From assembly GCA_016871115.1 (NCBI GenBank), contig VFZP01000006.1:1-38694 (forward strand): DNA of 38,694 nucleotides, in the 5' to 3' direction. Both the position numbers and the translations under genes were made by a program. This DNA is from Acidobacteriota bacterium. Lineage in GTDB: Bacteria > Acidobacteriota > Terriglobia > Bryobacterales > Bryobacteraceae. This document shows positions 1 through 9,202 of the stretch, piece after piece. Numbering within the stretch: the stretch's first letter is position 1; every line of letters begins with the position of its first letter. The notes beneath the pieces are model-generated. The model was given only the letters and a program-made list of their open reading frames with translations. It was not told the origin of the DNA and did not search any database.

Positions 1-849
1 CGGCTGTTGGCGGACGCGAAGACGTCGGCGCTGCTGACGCGGGAGCGGATTTCGCCTTCGTATTTCTTCAGCTACACGTTCATTCCGCTGTCGGCGATTG
101 CGTTTCCGCACATCAGCATCTTTTGCCTTACGGCGAAGAAGGTCACGCAGTTTAAGCGCACGGTGGTACTCTACCCGCTTTGCATCCTCGCGATCTGGTT
201 GCCGTGTGTGTTTCTCGGCGTGCTGGCGAATGGATCGGACGTGGTGCCGAAGACGGCGCGCGATGAAGTGCTGTTGCTGCTGCTGGGGCAGTATGCGCCG
301 GTGTGGCTGGCGGGGTTACTGGGGGCGGGGATCATGTCGGCCGTGATGGCGAGTGACTCGCAGATTCTGGCACTGTCCACCATGTTTGCCGAGGACGTGT
401 TTGCCTACTACGGCCACAAGGAACGCTGGGGCGAACGCGTGCAGATTGCCACGGCGCGCGCGTTCATTGTGGTGCTCACCGCCGCGGCGTACTGGATTGC
501 GATGAAAGCGCCGGGGAACATCTTTGAACTGGCGTCGCAGTATGCGTTCACGGGCTACGCGGCGATGTCGCCGCCGGTAATCGCTGCTTTATGCTGGCGC
601 GGCTCGACGAAGTGGGGTGCGCTGGCATCGACGTTGTGGGTGGCCGGAGCGGTCGGCGTGATTGTGTGGAAGCAGCCGCCGCCGAGTTTCACGATCAACG
701 GATTCCTGCCGGTGGTGCCGATCACGTTGATCTCGGCGATGCTGATGATCGTGGTTTCGTTGGTGACGCCGGGGCCTTCGGCGGCCACGGTGGAACGGTA
801 TTTTCCGGTGGATAAAGAACAAGGCAGACTGAAGTCCGCCGCAAGCTGA
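1..849 (+). CDS. Sodium:solute symporter (SSS family), 3' part
   Basis: The frame is open to the left edge, so only about the last 283 residues are present. This part is strongly hydrophobic with about seven membrane segments. The segment around residues 110-130 reads [17 protein letters not shown], which matches the SSS-family helix whose serines help coordinate sodium. Members of the family import sugars, organic acids or amino acids by sodium symport; the substrate cannot be told from this fragment. The tail after the last helix is short and polar. The gene converges on the minus-strand operon with 25 bases between stops. The family call is firm; the start lies outside the window. Confidence 0.9.
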   Translation, partial: RLLADAKTSALLTRERISPSYFFSYTFIPLSAIAFPHISIFCLTAKKVTQFKRTVVLYPLCILAIWLPCVFLGVLANGSDVVPKTARDEVLLLLLGQYAPVWLAGLLGAGIMSAVMASDSQILALSTMFAEDVFAYYGHKERWGERVQIATARAFIVVLTAAAYWIAMKAPGNIFELASQYAFTGYAAMSPPVIAALCWRGSTKWGALASTLWVAGAVGVIVWKQPPPSFTINGFLPVVPITLISAMLMIVVSLVTPGPSAATVERYFPVDKEQGRLKSAAS

Positions 850-856
850 AGCTTGC
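841..856. repeat. REP-like palindrome across the symporter stop codon
   Basis: GCAAGCT-GA-AGCTTGC is a perfect 7-base inverted repeat with a 2-base centre. It includes the symporter stop codon and is followed by CCTACG. Short palindromes of this general shape at gene 3' ends are common dispersed elements in GC-rich genomes. No second copy was noticed in the window, so the repeat status is inferred. It could also fold as a weak hairpin at the convergent junction. Confidence 0.35.
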
Positions 857-874
857 CCTACGAGCGCCCGGAAT

Positions 875-1978
875 TCACTTCGCGCCGAAGCAGTAGAGTT
901 TGCCGTCCTGCGTGCCCACGATGATTTTGCCCGGCACGAGCGCAGGCGAAGCGGAGATGGGCGCGCCGGTTTCAAACTCCCACACGGGCTTGCCGGTGTT
1001 GATATCGACCACGTAGAAGCGCCCGTCATTGGAGCCGAAATAGGCGCGGGCGCCGGAGACGGCGGGCGAAGAATCGATGCGGGCCTTGGTCATGAAGGTC
1101 CACACGGGCTTGCCGGTTTTGGTGTTGAGGCAATGCAGCATTTTGTCGCGCCCGCCCACGACGAGTTTGTCGCCCACCACGGCGGCGGATGAGTAGAACG
1201 GAAACTTGCGCTGCGCGTGTTCGTAGCGCCAGGCGACTTTTTTCGCGGTGAAGTCCACGGCGACGATCTGGTTGTCGTAGGTGCCGAAGAACGCCATCTG
1301 ATCGGCGAGCGCGGGCGAAGCGCCGATGTAGGACTCGGTGTTCACATGAAAGCTCTCATTGCCATCGGTGACGCGGATGGCGCGGAAGTTTTCGTCGCAC
1401 CCGGAGACGTAGGTGAAGCCGTTCATCACGCCGGGCGTGCAGTGTACGGGGCCGTTGGTTTTGAAGGTCCAGACTTCTCTGCCGGTCTTGACGTTGAGAG
1501 CGTAGAGGCTCTGGTCGTAGCTGCCGATGAGAACGCGGTCGCCGAAGACAACGGGGGAAGACTTCACTTCGGAGAAAGTCTTGTGCGTCCAGGCGGCTTT
1601 GCCGTCGGCCGTGTTGACGGCATGAACGGTACCGCCGAGATCGCCCACGTAGACGAGATTGCCGGCGACGGCGGGTGAGGATTCGCCGATGGGCTGCTCG
1701 GTTTTGTAGCGCCACTTCAGCTTGCCGGTGTTGAGGCCGAGTGCGACAAGTTCGCCGGCGCCGGTGCCGACGTAAACGACTCCGCCGGCGATGGCTGCCG
1801 AGGACTCGATGGGATCGCCGCCGCCCACTTCCCAGGTCCAGAGGACTTTGAGTTGATCGGGGATGGGTGCGGTGGTAACGCCTGTGAGGCGCGCATTGCC
1901 GCGGAATTGGGGCCAGTCCTGGGGGAGCGCGGCTGTCGCGGCGGCGGCGAGCAGGAGGGCGAATTTCACCATGCGCAT
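875..1978 (-). CDS. Secreted PQQ-type beta-propeller repeat protein (367 aa)
   Basis: The protein starts MRMVKFALLLAAAATAALPQ, a typical signal peptide, and then continues as repeated beta-propeller blades. The recurring unit is NTGKxxWxF/Y followed by xSSPAV and V(Y/L)VG, for example near residues 75, 115, 155, 275 and 315. There are about eight blades, as in BamB/PQQ-like domains. No catalytic residues of a quinoprotein dehydrogenase are evident, so a periplasmic scaffold or binding role is more likely than an enzyme. It is the last gene of the six-gene minus-strand operon and its start overlaps the end of the alcohol dehydrogenase by 13 bases. A second ATG at 1972 is an equally possible start. 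Confidence 0.88.
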   Translation of the reverse strand: MRMVKFALLLAAAATAALPQDWPQFRGNARLTGVTTAPIPDQLKVLWTWEVGGGDPIESSAAIAGGVVYVGTGAGELVALGLNTGKLKWRYKTEQPIGESSPAVAGNLVYVGDLGGTVHAVNTADGKAAWTHKTFSEVKSSPVVFGDRVLIGSYDQSLYALNVKTGREVWTFKTNGPVHCTPGVMNGFTYVSGCDENFRAIRVTDGNESFHVNTESYIGASPALADQMAFFGTYDNQIVAVDFTAKKVAWRYEHAQRKFPFYSSAAVVGDKLVVGGRDKMLHCLNTKTGKPVWTFMTKARIDSSPAVSGARAYFGSNDGRFYVVDINTGKPVWEFETGAPISASPALVPGKIIVGTQDGKLYCFGAK

Positions 1979-3060
1979 TGATACAACTCCCGGGCCGCGG
2001 CTTCGTCGAACGGGCGGGGGTTGAAGCGCCCCGTCCACTGCTTGGCTGCCGCCGCGGCGAGCTCACTGATATCTTCCTCGCGCGCACCCACGGCGCGCAA
2101 GTTGGCCGGGAGCCCGGCGGCGTCGGCCATTTCGCGGAGGCGCGCGGCGAGCGAAGGATGAAGCTCAGCGTGCAATGGCTGCGCGTTCCAGCGCACCACA
2201 TGCGGCAGCATCACCGCGATGGCGCGGCCATGCACGGTTCCGTAGCGTGCGGTGAGCGGATTCGCGCAGGCATGCGTCGCGCCCAGCATCGACGCCTCGA
2301 TCGCCGCGCCGGCGAAGTAGGATCCCATCTGCATCGCCGCGCCGGTTTCGATGTCCGGCCGCGTGAGCATGCGCTCGTAAGAGTCCGCAAGCAGGCGCCA
2401 CGCTTCACGCGCCATGGCCTCGCTCCACGTGTTGCGCTTGCTTGTCACCATCGACTCCACGGCGTGCGAGATCGCGTCGTAGCCCGTCTGCGCGAATACA
2501 GCGCGCGGCTGCGACACCACCAGCTCCGGATCGAGGATCACAGCGGCGAACGCCGCGCCCGGCGCGCCGCACGCCATCTTCACGTGCGTTTCAGCGTCGG
2601 AGATCAACGCGTAGCTTTGCGCTTCGGTGCCGGTGCCCGTCGTGGTGGGCACGCCGATCATCGGCAATAGAGGCTTCGCCGCGTGGTCATAGCCCCAGTA
2701 GTCTTTCATGGTGCCGCCATTGGTCAGCACAAAGTTAATGCTCTTGGCGCAATCAAGCGAACTGCCACCGCCGAGTCCGATGAGTCCGTCGAGGGCGAGC
2801 GGCGCGGCGATCACGCGCCCTTTCTCAACCATGGCCGTATCTGGATTTTCGCCGAAGTCATGAAACGGCGTGACGGTGACGCCCGCATCTTCGAGCAGCT
2901 TGACCGCGCGCACCACGAAGCCCGCGCCGATCATGCCGTGATCGGAGACGAGTAGCACGCGGCGCAGACCGCGCTCCCAAGCCAGCAGCCCCAACCGATC
3001 GAGCGCACCGGGGCCGAACTCCACCGCCGTGCGCGCATGGTAACGAAACGAAGTGATCAT
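1966..3060 (-). CDS. Iron-containing alcohol dehydrogenase family protein
   Basis: 364 residues, the usual length for group III (iron-type) dehydrogenases. The dinucleotide-binding GLGGGSSLD lies at residues 95-103, and PTTTGTGTEA at 138-147 is the other family signature. The metal ligands are all visible: D195 and H199 in GYDAISHAVES, H263 in ATHACANPL, and H277 in GTVHGRA. The enzyme should interconvert an aldehyde or ketone and an alcohol with NAD(P)H; the substrate is unknown. It lies 5 bases after the HpaI-type aldolase gene, so it may reduce or oxidise the aldehyde that the aldolase releases or consumes (inference). Confidence 0.93.
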   Translation of the reverse strand: MITSFRYHARTAVEFGPGALDRLGLLAWERGLRRVLLVSDHGMIGAGFVVRAVKLLEDAGVTVTPFHDFGENPDTAMVEKGRVIAAPLALDGLIGLGGGSSLDCAKSINFVLTNGGTMKDYWGYDHAAKPLLPMIGVPTTTGTGTEAQSYALISDAETHVKMACGAPGAAFAAVILDPELVVSQPRAVFAQTGYDAISHAVESMVTSKRNTWSEAMAREAWRLLADSYERMLTRPDIETGAAMQMGSYFAGAAIEASMLGATHACANPLTARYGTVHGRAIAVMLPHVVRWNAQPLHAELHPSLAARLREMADAAGLPANLRAVGAREEDISELAAAAAKQWTGRFNPRPFDEAAARELYQCAW

Positions 3061-3065
3061 GCGGC

Positions 3066-3854
3066 CTAGAGCTTCGGCTCAAACTCCACGCCGAGCTTTT
3101 CAAAGCGTCCGCGGAGATCCCTCAAATACGCTCCGAGGCCGAGCACATCCGCGCCGCTGGCGAGAAACCGCGCGCCCATCTCCATGAGCTTCGGCGCCGT
3201 TTCGGGCGACACGGGCAGTCCCCAATGCTTGCCATGCTTGCGGCAGGCGTCAGCCACGTCTTCGATCGCCTTTTGCACGCGGCGATCCTGGAACTGGCCG
3301 GGGACGCCGAGGCCATGCGACAGGTCCGCGGGGCCGACGAACACCACGTCCACTCCGGGCGCGGCGACGATTTCGTCGATCTGGTCGAGCGCTTCGGGGT
3401 CTTCGATCTGCACCACGATGAACGTGTTCTCGTTGGCCTTTTGCAGATACTCGGCGAGAGGAATCAAACAATAGTGCCCATCGACGTTGCCGCTATCGAG
3501 CGCCCGCCGCCCCAGCGGCTGAAACCGCGTGGCCTGCCCGATGGCGCGCGCCTCAGCGCCGCTCATACAATGCGGCACCATCAGCGACGTGGCGCCAGCT
3601 TCGAGCGGACGGATGAAGTCTGGATACGCGCCTTTGTCGGTACGGATCATCGTGTCGAGATCATTCACCTGCGCGGTGCGGATAAGGTGGCCCAGGCGAT
3701 CCCAATCGATCCCGGTATGCTCGTTGCACAGCCACAGGCAATCGAAGCCGATCAGCCCGATCATATCGGCGATCACCGGATCGAGCGTGTTCATCTTGGT
3801 GCAGAGCACCGGTTGGTTAGCGGCGAGTTTGCGCCGTACTCTTGAGGGTCTCAT
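3066..3854 (-). CDS. HpcH/HpaI-type class II pyruvate aldolase
   Basis: 262 residues, as expected for HpaI-like aldolases, which reversibly cleave 4-hydroxy-2-oxo acids into pyruvate and an aldehyde. The catalytic set is in place: H46 (CNEHT), R71 (MIRTDKG), and the metal ligands E151 (VQIEDPEA) and D177 (VGPADLSHG). These correspond to His45, Arg70, Glu149 and Asp175 of the E. coli enzyme. The start at 3854 keeps the conserved N-terminal RRKLAANQPVLCTK. It therefore overlaps the upstream amidohydrolase by 38 bases, an unusually long overlap. Met21 would remove the overlap but would also cut into conserved sequence. Confidence 0.92.
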   Translation of the reverse strand: MRPSRVRRKLAANQPVLCTKMNTLDPVIADMIGLIGFDCLWLCNEHTGIDWDRLGHLIRTAQVNDLDTMIRTDKGAYPDFIRPLEAGATSLMVPHCMSGAEARAIGQATRFQPLGRRALDSGNVDGHYCLIPLAEYLQKANENTFIVVQIEDPEALDQIDEIVAAPGVDVVFVGPADLSHGLGVPGQFQDRRVQKAIEDVADACRKHGKHWGLPVSPETAPKLMEMGARFLASGADVLGLGAYLRDLRGRFEKLGVEFEPKL

Positions 3855-5283
3855 TCTTCCTTGCTTCGCTTACGATCTTTTTGACGTCCGAGAGCAGCGT
3901 CGAGGAGTGGTAGGCGATGCCGTCCTTGATCGTCCACTCGAGTTTCCCCGCGTCGTTGCCCGCCGGGTAGAGGATTTGGAAGTTGGCGAGCGGATTCCCG
4001 TTCACCACAATCAGATCCGCCAGCCAACCGGCGCGCACGCGGCCAATCTCTTGCTCGCGCCCCAGCGCAATCGCCCCGTGATGCGTGGCATGCTTCACCA
4101 CTTCGAGCGGATGAAAGACGGCTTCCTGGTGCAACTCCAACTCGCGCAGCGGGCCGACGCCGTGCATCTGATAGATGTAGCCCGCATCTTCGCCCGTCGT
4201 CACCAAGCCGCCCAGTCGCGCGCACTCGCACACCGCCGCCATCCAGAAGCGATAGTTTCCCTTCCAGTAGATCTCGTCTTCGGTGGACCAGTTGAAGAAA
4301 TACGAGCCGTGGCTTTCCAGGCTCGGCTCGAAGAACTTCGCGAGCGCAGGATGCAGGTACTCTTTGAACCACGGCTGATTTTGCGCGCGCGACACGTCGC
4401 GCGAGGCTCCATAGATGTTCAACGTCGGATCCCAGGCAATCTTGGCATCCGCCATCGCCGCCAGCACTTTGGTGAGCTTCGCCGGATCGGTCTCGCGCCA
4501 CAGGCGGCCCGCGTAGCGGAAGCGATCGACTTCATTCGCATAGTTGTAGGAGGCGGGAAACTTCTGCACGCCGTCGCGCAGCGAGGCGTCGGGAATGCCG
4601 TACCATTGCTCCACGGTGTAGCGCCACGGCTTTGCGGGAGCGTTGCGAATGTCGTCCCACACGTTGGTTTCTTCGACGCCGATGTGATGCGCCCGGCCGA
4701 GCGCGGTGTTTTTCATCTCGGCCGCGGCGGCGTCGAACACATCACGATACACGCCAAGGAACTTGATGCCATCCACACCGGCGGCTTTGAGGTCGCGTAC
4801 TTTCGCGCGAGCTTCTTCCGGAGTGCGCGGGCCGGTGAAGAACGGAAAAATGTGCAAGCGCCGCGCAGGGCCGTCGACCTTGAGTTTCGACAACCCGCTG
4901 CCCACGTCGCGCACCGTGGTGATGCCGCAGGCAAGCCACAGCTTGGTGACGTCGAGCGGATCCATCGCGACTCCAGCGCGCTCGTGCTGCAGATGCCCGT
5001 GCATGTTGACGAAATCCGGCAGCACGTACTTGCCCGTGCCGTCGATCACCGCATCGATGCCCGCGACGTCGCTCATGCGCCCCACCTGTGCGATGCGGCT
5101 GCCTTCAATCAGCACATCGCGTGGGCCGGCGGCGGGCGTCCCAACGCCTTCCACGACCATCGCACCGCGAATCAGGAGGCGCGGCACGCGCTGGCCATGC
5201 AGCGTAGAAACATATGACGGCTGCGCGCTCAAGGCGGCAGCCGTCAAAACAAGGAATATGCCGATGCGAATAGTCGGCGTCAC
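3817..5283 (-). CDS. Secreted amidohydrolase (metal-dependent hydrolase)
   Basis: 488 residues with a signal peptide (residues 1-21, ending ALSAQ) followed by an imidazolonepropionase/dihydroorotase-like fold. The first metal-binding motif, HGH at 95-97, sits in LPDFVNMHGHLQH. Later possible ligands include the His pair in GRAHHIGVEE and the Asp in TTGEDAGY. The C-terminal AGWLADLIVVNGNPLANF is the returning small beta domain typical of the family. It probably hydrolyses a C-N bond in a cyclic amide or dipeptide-like compound outside the cytoplasm; the substrate is unknown. The start is GTG, and GTGA overlaps the previous gene's stop by 4 bases, which supports translational coupling. Confidence 0.9.
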   Translation of the reverse strand: MTPTIRIGIFLVLTAAALSAQPSYVSTLHGQRVPRLLIRGAMVVEGVGTPAAGPRDVLIEGSRIAQVGRMSDVAGIDAVIDGTGKYVLPDFVNMHGHLQHERAGVAMDPLDVTKLWLACGITTVRDVGSGLSKLKVDGPARRLHIFPFFTGPRTPEEARAKVRDLKAAGVDGIKFLGVYRDVFDAAAAEMKNTALGRAHHIGVEETNVWDDIRNAPAKPWRYTVEQWYGIPDASLRDGVQKFPASYNYANEVDRFRYAGRLWRETDPAKLTKVLAAMADAKIAWDPTLNIYGASRDVSRAQNQPWFKEYLHPALAKFFEPSLESHGSYFFNWSTEDEIYWKGNYRFWMAAVCECARLGGLVTTGEDAGYIYQMHGVGPLRELELHQEAVFHPLEVVKHATHHGAIALGREQEIGRVRAGWLADLIVVNGNPLANFQILYPAGNDAGKLEWTIKDGIAYHSSTLLSDVKKIVSEARKNETLKSTAQTRR

Positions 5284-6713
5284 TTCTTTTCGCTGATCGC
5301 AATCAGTTGATTGCGATTCGTGATGAACAGGGACCCGTTGGCGATGACCACCGAACCGTACACCGAACTCCCCATGTTGCCTTCAAAAAGCACTTCCTTG
5401 GTGCGCCCGGCCTTCATCACCACGATGTCGCCGTCTTCGTCCCCGAGGAACACCTTGCCGTCCGCCACCATCGGCGACGCCCACACAGCGGCCAGCATGT
5501 CGTGCTTCCAGATCTGCTTGCCCGTCTTCGCATCCACGGCGTGGAGGAAGCCCGAGAAGTCCGCATAGTAAAGGATGCCGTCGGCCACGGCTCCCGTGGA
5601 GATGCTGCGGCGGATATCGCCGTAGTGCCAGAGCATGCCGTCCTTGGTGATGTCGCCGCGCTTGGTTGCATCAATGGCGTAGAGATGCCCGATGCCTTCA
5701 CCGTGTTCGGGATCCTGCCCGTTGGCGAGGTACACCACGTCGCCAGAAATCACCGGCGTGGAGATCACTTCGTTACGCGTCTTGGGCCACACCGAGTCTT
5801 TCGCGTTCGTGTCGAACGACCAGAGGAGCTTGCCGGTTTTGGCTTCATAGCCGCGCACCCAACCGTCACCCTGTCCCGAGACCACTTGCAGCACTCCGCC
5901 GATCGTGCCCACCGAAGGCGACGACCACTGGCCGTGCAGAATCTTCTCGCCCACCTGATTGTCTTCCCACAGCACCTTGCCGGTCTTCTTGTCGACGGCG
6001 ATGATCGCGGGCGCTTTCGGCGAGGGGATGTTCACGTGCGACTCGTCATGCCCGTTGCCCGTCATGATGAACAGCATGTCGCCGTGCACCACCGGCGAGG
6101 AGTTCGCGAGGTTGTGCGGATGGACGCCGAGTTCTTCCATCAGGTCGAGCTTCCAGATGATATCGGCGTTTTCTTTGCCCGTGAGTTTTTCATCGGTCAC
6201 CGGACCGTCGTTCTCACCGATGTCGCGGAAGCCTTCGGTGTCGAGACACACCAGTTCGGCGCGGTTCGAGACGTAGTAGAGCTTCTCGCCTTCAATCAAC
6301 GGCGACGAGGCCACGCCCTGGAACGGCCAATCGTTCACGCGGCCAGCCGCCAGCTTTTCGTTGGTGTGCTGCCAGAGAAACTCGCCGGTCTTCTCATCGA
6401 ACGCCATCAGCACGCCACGGTCACCCGCTTGCTTGGGATCGCGCAGGCCTTCGTTGTTGGTGCCCACGAACACCTTGCCCTTGGCGACCGTGGGATTGCC
6501 GTAGGTCTGTGAGCCGAGCGCGGCCACCCACTTGATGTTGCGCTTGGTTTGCATGTCCCACGAACCGGGAATGCCTTTGGCGGGCGAGACCATGTTGCGA
6601 TCCGGCGAGCCGCCCCACATGGGCCAGTCGCCGGAGCCGGGGTCACCCGCGAGCGCGCACGAAGCAGCCAGCAGCGCGGAACCGAATAAGTAAGGATTGC
6701 GGTTCAGCATCAT
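5280..6713 (-). CDS. Secreted PQQ-type beta-propeller protein (477 aa)
   Basis: It begins MMLNRNPYLFGSALLAASC with signal-peptide character; ASC followed by A could be a lipobox-like site. The mature part opens with GDWPMWGGSPDRNMVSP, as in many secreted propellers of Acidobacteriota and Planctomycetota. It then continues as blades with KTGKxLW and SSPxV motifs, for example KTGKVLWEDN, KTGKLLWSFD and KTGKQIWKHD. No enzyme active site is recognised. An ATGA overlap of 4 bases couples it to the propeller gene before it, and GTGA couples it to the amidohydrolase after it. The propeller family is certain, the role is not. Confidence 0.88.
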   Translation of the reverse strand: MMLNRNPYLFGSALLAASCALAGDPGSGDWPMWGGSPDRNMVSPAKGIPGSWDMQTKRNIKWVAALGSQTYGNPTVAKGKVFVGTNNEGLRDPKQAGDRGVLMAFDEKTGEFLWQHTNEKLAAGRVNDWPFQGVASSPLIEGEKLYYVSNRAELVCLDTEGFRDIGENDGPVTDEKLTGKENADIIWKLDLMEELGVHPHNLANSSPVVHGDMLFIMTGNGHDESHVNIPSPKAPAIIAVDKKTGKVLWEDNQVGEKILHGQWSSPSVGTIGGVLQVVSGQGDGWVRGYEAKTGKLLWSFDTNAKDSVWPKTRNEVISTPVISGDVVYLANGQDPEHGEGIGHLYAIDATKRGDITKDGMLWHYGDIRRSISTGAVADGILYYADFSGFLHAVDAKTGKQIWKHDMLAAVWASPMVADGKVFLGDEDGDIVVMKAGRTKEVLFEGNMGSSVYGSVVIANGSLFITNRNQLIAISEKK

Positions 6714-8893
6714 TGGTTGCTCGTCACTTTCAGATTGTCGAAATGCACTTCAAAGGGTGCATCTGCATAGATGCCTGGTGAGCCCTGCCGGTTTCCGATG
6801 GGATCAATTCGCTCCACCAGCCACTCGGCCGGTTCCGGTTCGCCCACCGCCCACGCCTTGCCTTGCGCCTTCACCTGGCCGTCGGGCAGGTTTTCCACGC
6901 GGAGCTTCAGGCGATACCATGTGTCCTTTTTCCACGGGAACTTCGCGGCTACGGTGCGCTCCTTTTCCGCCTGCCACGGCTGGAGTTCCAGGCGCTGGTG
7001 ATTGCCGAAGAGCACGAGCTGATAGCGCTGCGCGACGATGCCCGCGTCGCCCATCTGGCGGCGGCGCTCCTGCCCCATCACGTCTCCTTCGATCGTGTAG
7101 TCATGCTCGCTGTTCATGCCGAAGAATGAACGCGCGCGCTTGGTGGCGGCGTTGTCGGCGAGTTTGGCAAGGTGCTTCTTGCCTTCCACTTCGCGCACTT
7201 CGTACTTGGTGAACGTGTTGATCCAGTGCATCGGCGCGGCCTTGGCGGGGAAGGCTTCGAAGTCTTCGTTGATCGGCAACGCGGGCAGCACGCGGGCGCG
7301 AGCCGCGCCGGTAAGCGTGCCGATGGTGGCTTTGATCAAGCCGGCTTGCGCACCGCCGGCCGCGGGTGTGAACTTGCCGTCGGGCGTCACTTCGCCCTTG
7401 AGCCGTTCGAGCGACCACGTGGCCTTTTCTTCGCGAATGAAGTTGCCTTGCGCATCGAACAGACGAGCACGGAGTTGCACGGACTGGCCCGGGCGAAGGA
7501 TGGAATCGGTGGGCGAGACGAGGACGGACGCGGGCGGCGCAGTGGAGGGCTTCACCACCGCGGGCTTCACCAACGCTGAGCGCGTGGACGGGCCCTTGCG
7601 GCCGAAACAATAAACGGCTTCCTTGGAAACCACGTACACGCGGCCATCGGAAACAGCGGGCGACGCCGTGACTTCCTCGGGGCCTTCCGGCGTACCGGGC
7701 AACTGGACGATATCGAGCACTTCGACGTCGGCCTTGCCGGGCTTGAGAATCGCGAACTTGCCGTTCTCGTTGCCCACATACAGCTTGCCGTCGCCCAACA
7801 CGGGCGAGGCTTTTTGAATGGTACCGAGGTTCTTCTTCCAGAGCTGCTTGCCAGTGTTCACGTCGTAGGCGAAGACGTTCGAGCCGTTGTCGAGCTGCAT
7901 CAGCATGTCGCCACTGAGCACCGGCGAAGAGAAACCCATCTGCACGCCGGGGATCGACCAGCGCAGTTGCTCCTTCTTCACTTCGCCTTTCGAGCCGAGG
8001 TCCACGGCGGCGAGCAAGCCCATTTCGCTGGTATCGAGATTTTCTTCCGAGTGGCTGACGATGACGTTCGAGCCCGCGACAACGACGCCGGTATTGACAC
8101 CGCGCTTGGACATGAAAAACTTCCAAACCGGCTCACCCGTGTTGACACGAATCGCGTGCACCGTGCCGTCACCGCCGCCGGCGATGAGCAGGCGGCCCTG
8201 CGGCGAATCGACGATGATGGGCGGCGAATAGGTGGTGTCGAACGGGCGCCCGCCGGGGGCGCTCACGTAGATAGTTTCGCCGGTCTTCTTGTCGAAGGCC
8301 ATGAAGCGATGCCCCGCGCGCGCGTGTTCACCCCAACTGGTGGTGATGGCGCTGACGATCACCTTCTCTGCTTCGAGGATAGGCGACGTGGTGCGGCCGC
8401 CATGCGTGGTGACGACACCGAGGTCTTCCACGAGCGAACGGTCCCACAGTTTCTTGCCCGCGGGCGAAAGCGCGAGGAGCGAACCGCCGGCGCCGAAGAC
8501 ATAGATGTTGCCGGTCTCGGCGTCCACCGACGGCGACGACCACGCGATGCGGTGCGCCGGCACGTCGGAGTGGAAGAGATTGTACTTGTACTCCCACAAC
8601 ACCTTGCCCGTGGCCGCGTCAAGAGCCATGACGCGCTCTTGCAGCAGCGGGCGGTTCTTCATGTCCTCATGCTTGTGCGTGGGATTGAGCACGTAGACGC
8701 GCCCGTTGTGGACGACAGGTGTGGAGCGGCCGCCATAGGGCGCGCGCCAAAGCGCCTTTTCCGGCCCGCCCCACTTTTCGGGCAGGTTTTTCTCGGGCGA
8801 GAGTCCGTCGCGGTTGGGGCCGCGATAGTCGAGCCAGTCGGCCGTGAAGGCGGCTGGAGCGAGTAGGAGAGCGAGGATGGTCGAAACGCGCAT
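6710..8893 (-). CDS. Beta-propeller protein with C-terminal Ig-like and LamG-like regions (727 aa)
   Basis: First gene of the operon. The start at 8893 gives the signal peptide MRVSTILALLLAPAAFTA; a longer frame upstream has no signal-like start. Residues 20-430 form a PQQ-type propeller opening DWLDYRGPNRDGLSP, with the blade motif ATGKVLWEY. Residues about 455-540 resemble a bacterial Ig-like domain (SPTDSILRPGQSVQLRARLF). The last 180 residues (NEDFEAFP to the end, with DTWYRLKLRVEN and FDNLKV) resemble a concanavalin/LamG-type or DUF1080-like sugar-binding fold. The build suggests a secreted polysaccharide- or debris-binding protein. No hydrolase residues were identified. Confidence 0.87.
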   Translation of the reverse strand: MRVSTILALLLAPAAFTADWLDYRGPNRDGLSPEKNLPEKWGGPEKALWRAPYGGRSTPVVHNGRVYVLNPTHKHEDMKNRPLLQERVMALDAATGKVLWEYKYNLFHSDVPAHRIAWSSPSVDAETGNIYVFGAGGSLLALSPAGKKLWDRSLVEDLGVVTTHGGRTTSPILEAEKVIVSAITTSWGEHARAGHRFMAFDKKTGETIYVSAPGGRPFDTTYSPPIIVDSPQGRLLIAGGGDGTVHAIRVNTGEPVWKFFMSKRGVNTGVVVAGSNVIVSHSEENLDTSEMGLLAAVDLGSKGEVKKEQLRWSIPGVQMGFSSPVLSGDMLMQLDNGSNVFAYDVNTGKQLWKKNLGTIQKASPVLGDGKLYVGNENGKFAILKPGKADVEVLDIVQLPGTPEGPEEVTASPAVSDGRVYVVSKEAVYCFGRKGPSTRSALVKPAVVKPSTAPPASVLVSPTDSILRPGQSVQLRARLFDAQGNFIREEKATWSLERLKGEVTPDGKFTPAAGGAQAGLIKATIGTLTGAARARVLPALPINEDFEAFPAKAAPMHWINTFTKYEVREVEGKKHLAKLADNAATKRARSFFGMNSEHDYTIEGDVMGQERRRQMGDAGIVAQRYQLVLFGNHQRLELQPWQAEKERTVAAKFPWKKDTWYRLKLRVENLPDGQVKAQGKAWAVGEPEPAEWLVERIDPIGNRQGSPGIYADAPFEVHFDNLKVTSNQ

Positions 8894-8915
8894 AGTTGGG
8901 GTCACGGCACTCTTT

Positions 8916-8921
8916 ATATTA
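8916..8921 (-). promoter_or_regulatory. Candidate -10 element for the six-gene operon
   Basis: Read on the minus strand, TAATAT stands in a short A/T island (8911-8928) inside otherwise GC-rich DNA, 22 bases before the start codon at 8893. No good -35 is visible at normal spacing, so this is only a positional candidate. Confidence 0.3.
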
Positions 8922-8977
8922 AAGGATAAGGTTCCCGGCGCGGCGCGAAGGTTACCGGGGGAAGCGGAGACTTTCAG

Positions 8978-9202
8978 ATGAAGCTGATCGCGCGGCGGTC
9001 TTCGTTGCACTACCGGGCGGGGAGCGACTTGCGCGGAATCCGCAGCCCGACAGAGCCGGTAGGCGTCATCCGAGATTTCCTCCGCCTCCTAAGCGCCACT
9101 CCAGACGAACGAACCAGAATCATCCTCGCCAACCTCCATACGCGAATCGGTACGCTGCCGCGCTATGCTGCGGTTGTTTCTGACGACGATGTCCCGTTTT
9201 AG
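8978..9202 (+). CDS. Doubtful small ORF, 74 aa, unknown
   Basis: An ATG-started frame in the region between the operon and YceH. The product (MKLIARRSSLHYRAGSDLRG to DDDVPF) is charged and soluble with no recognised motif. A middle stretch VIRDFLRLLS...RTRIILANLH could form helices. There is no clear ribosome binding site. It may be a real small protein, a fragment, or chance; nothing nearby supports a function. Confidence 0.25.
   Translation: MKLIARRSSLHYRAGSDLRGIRSPTEPVGVIRDFLRLLSATPDERTRIILANLHTRIGTLPRYAAVVSDDDVPF

Noticed and set aside
3529-5217. 562-codon plus-strand frame opposite the amidohydrolase and aldolase.
   Set aside because: It is an artefact of GC-rich codon usage; the minus strand has signal peptide, metal motifs and catalytic residues.
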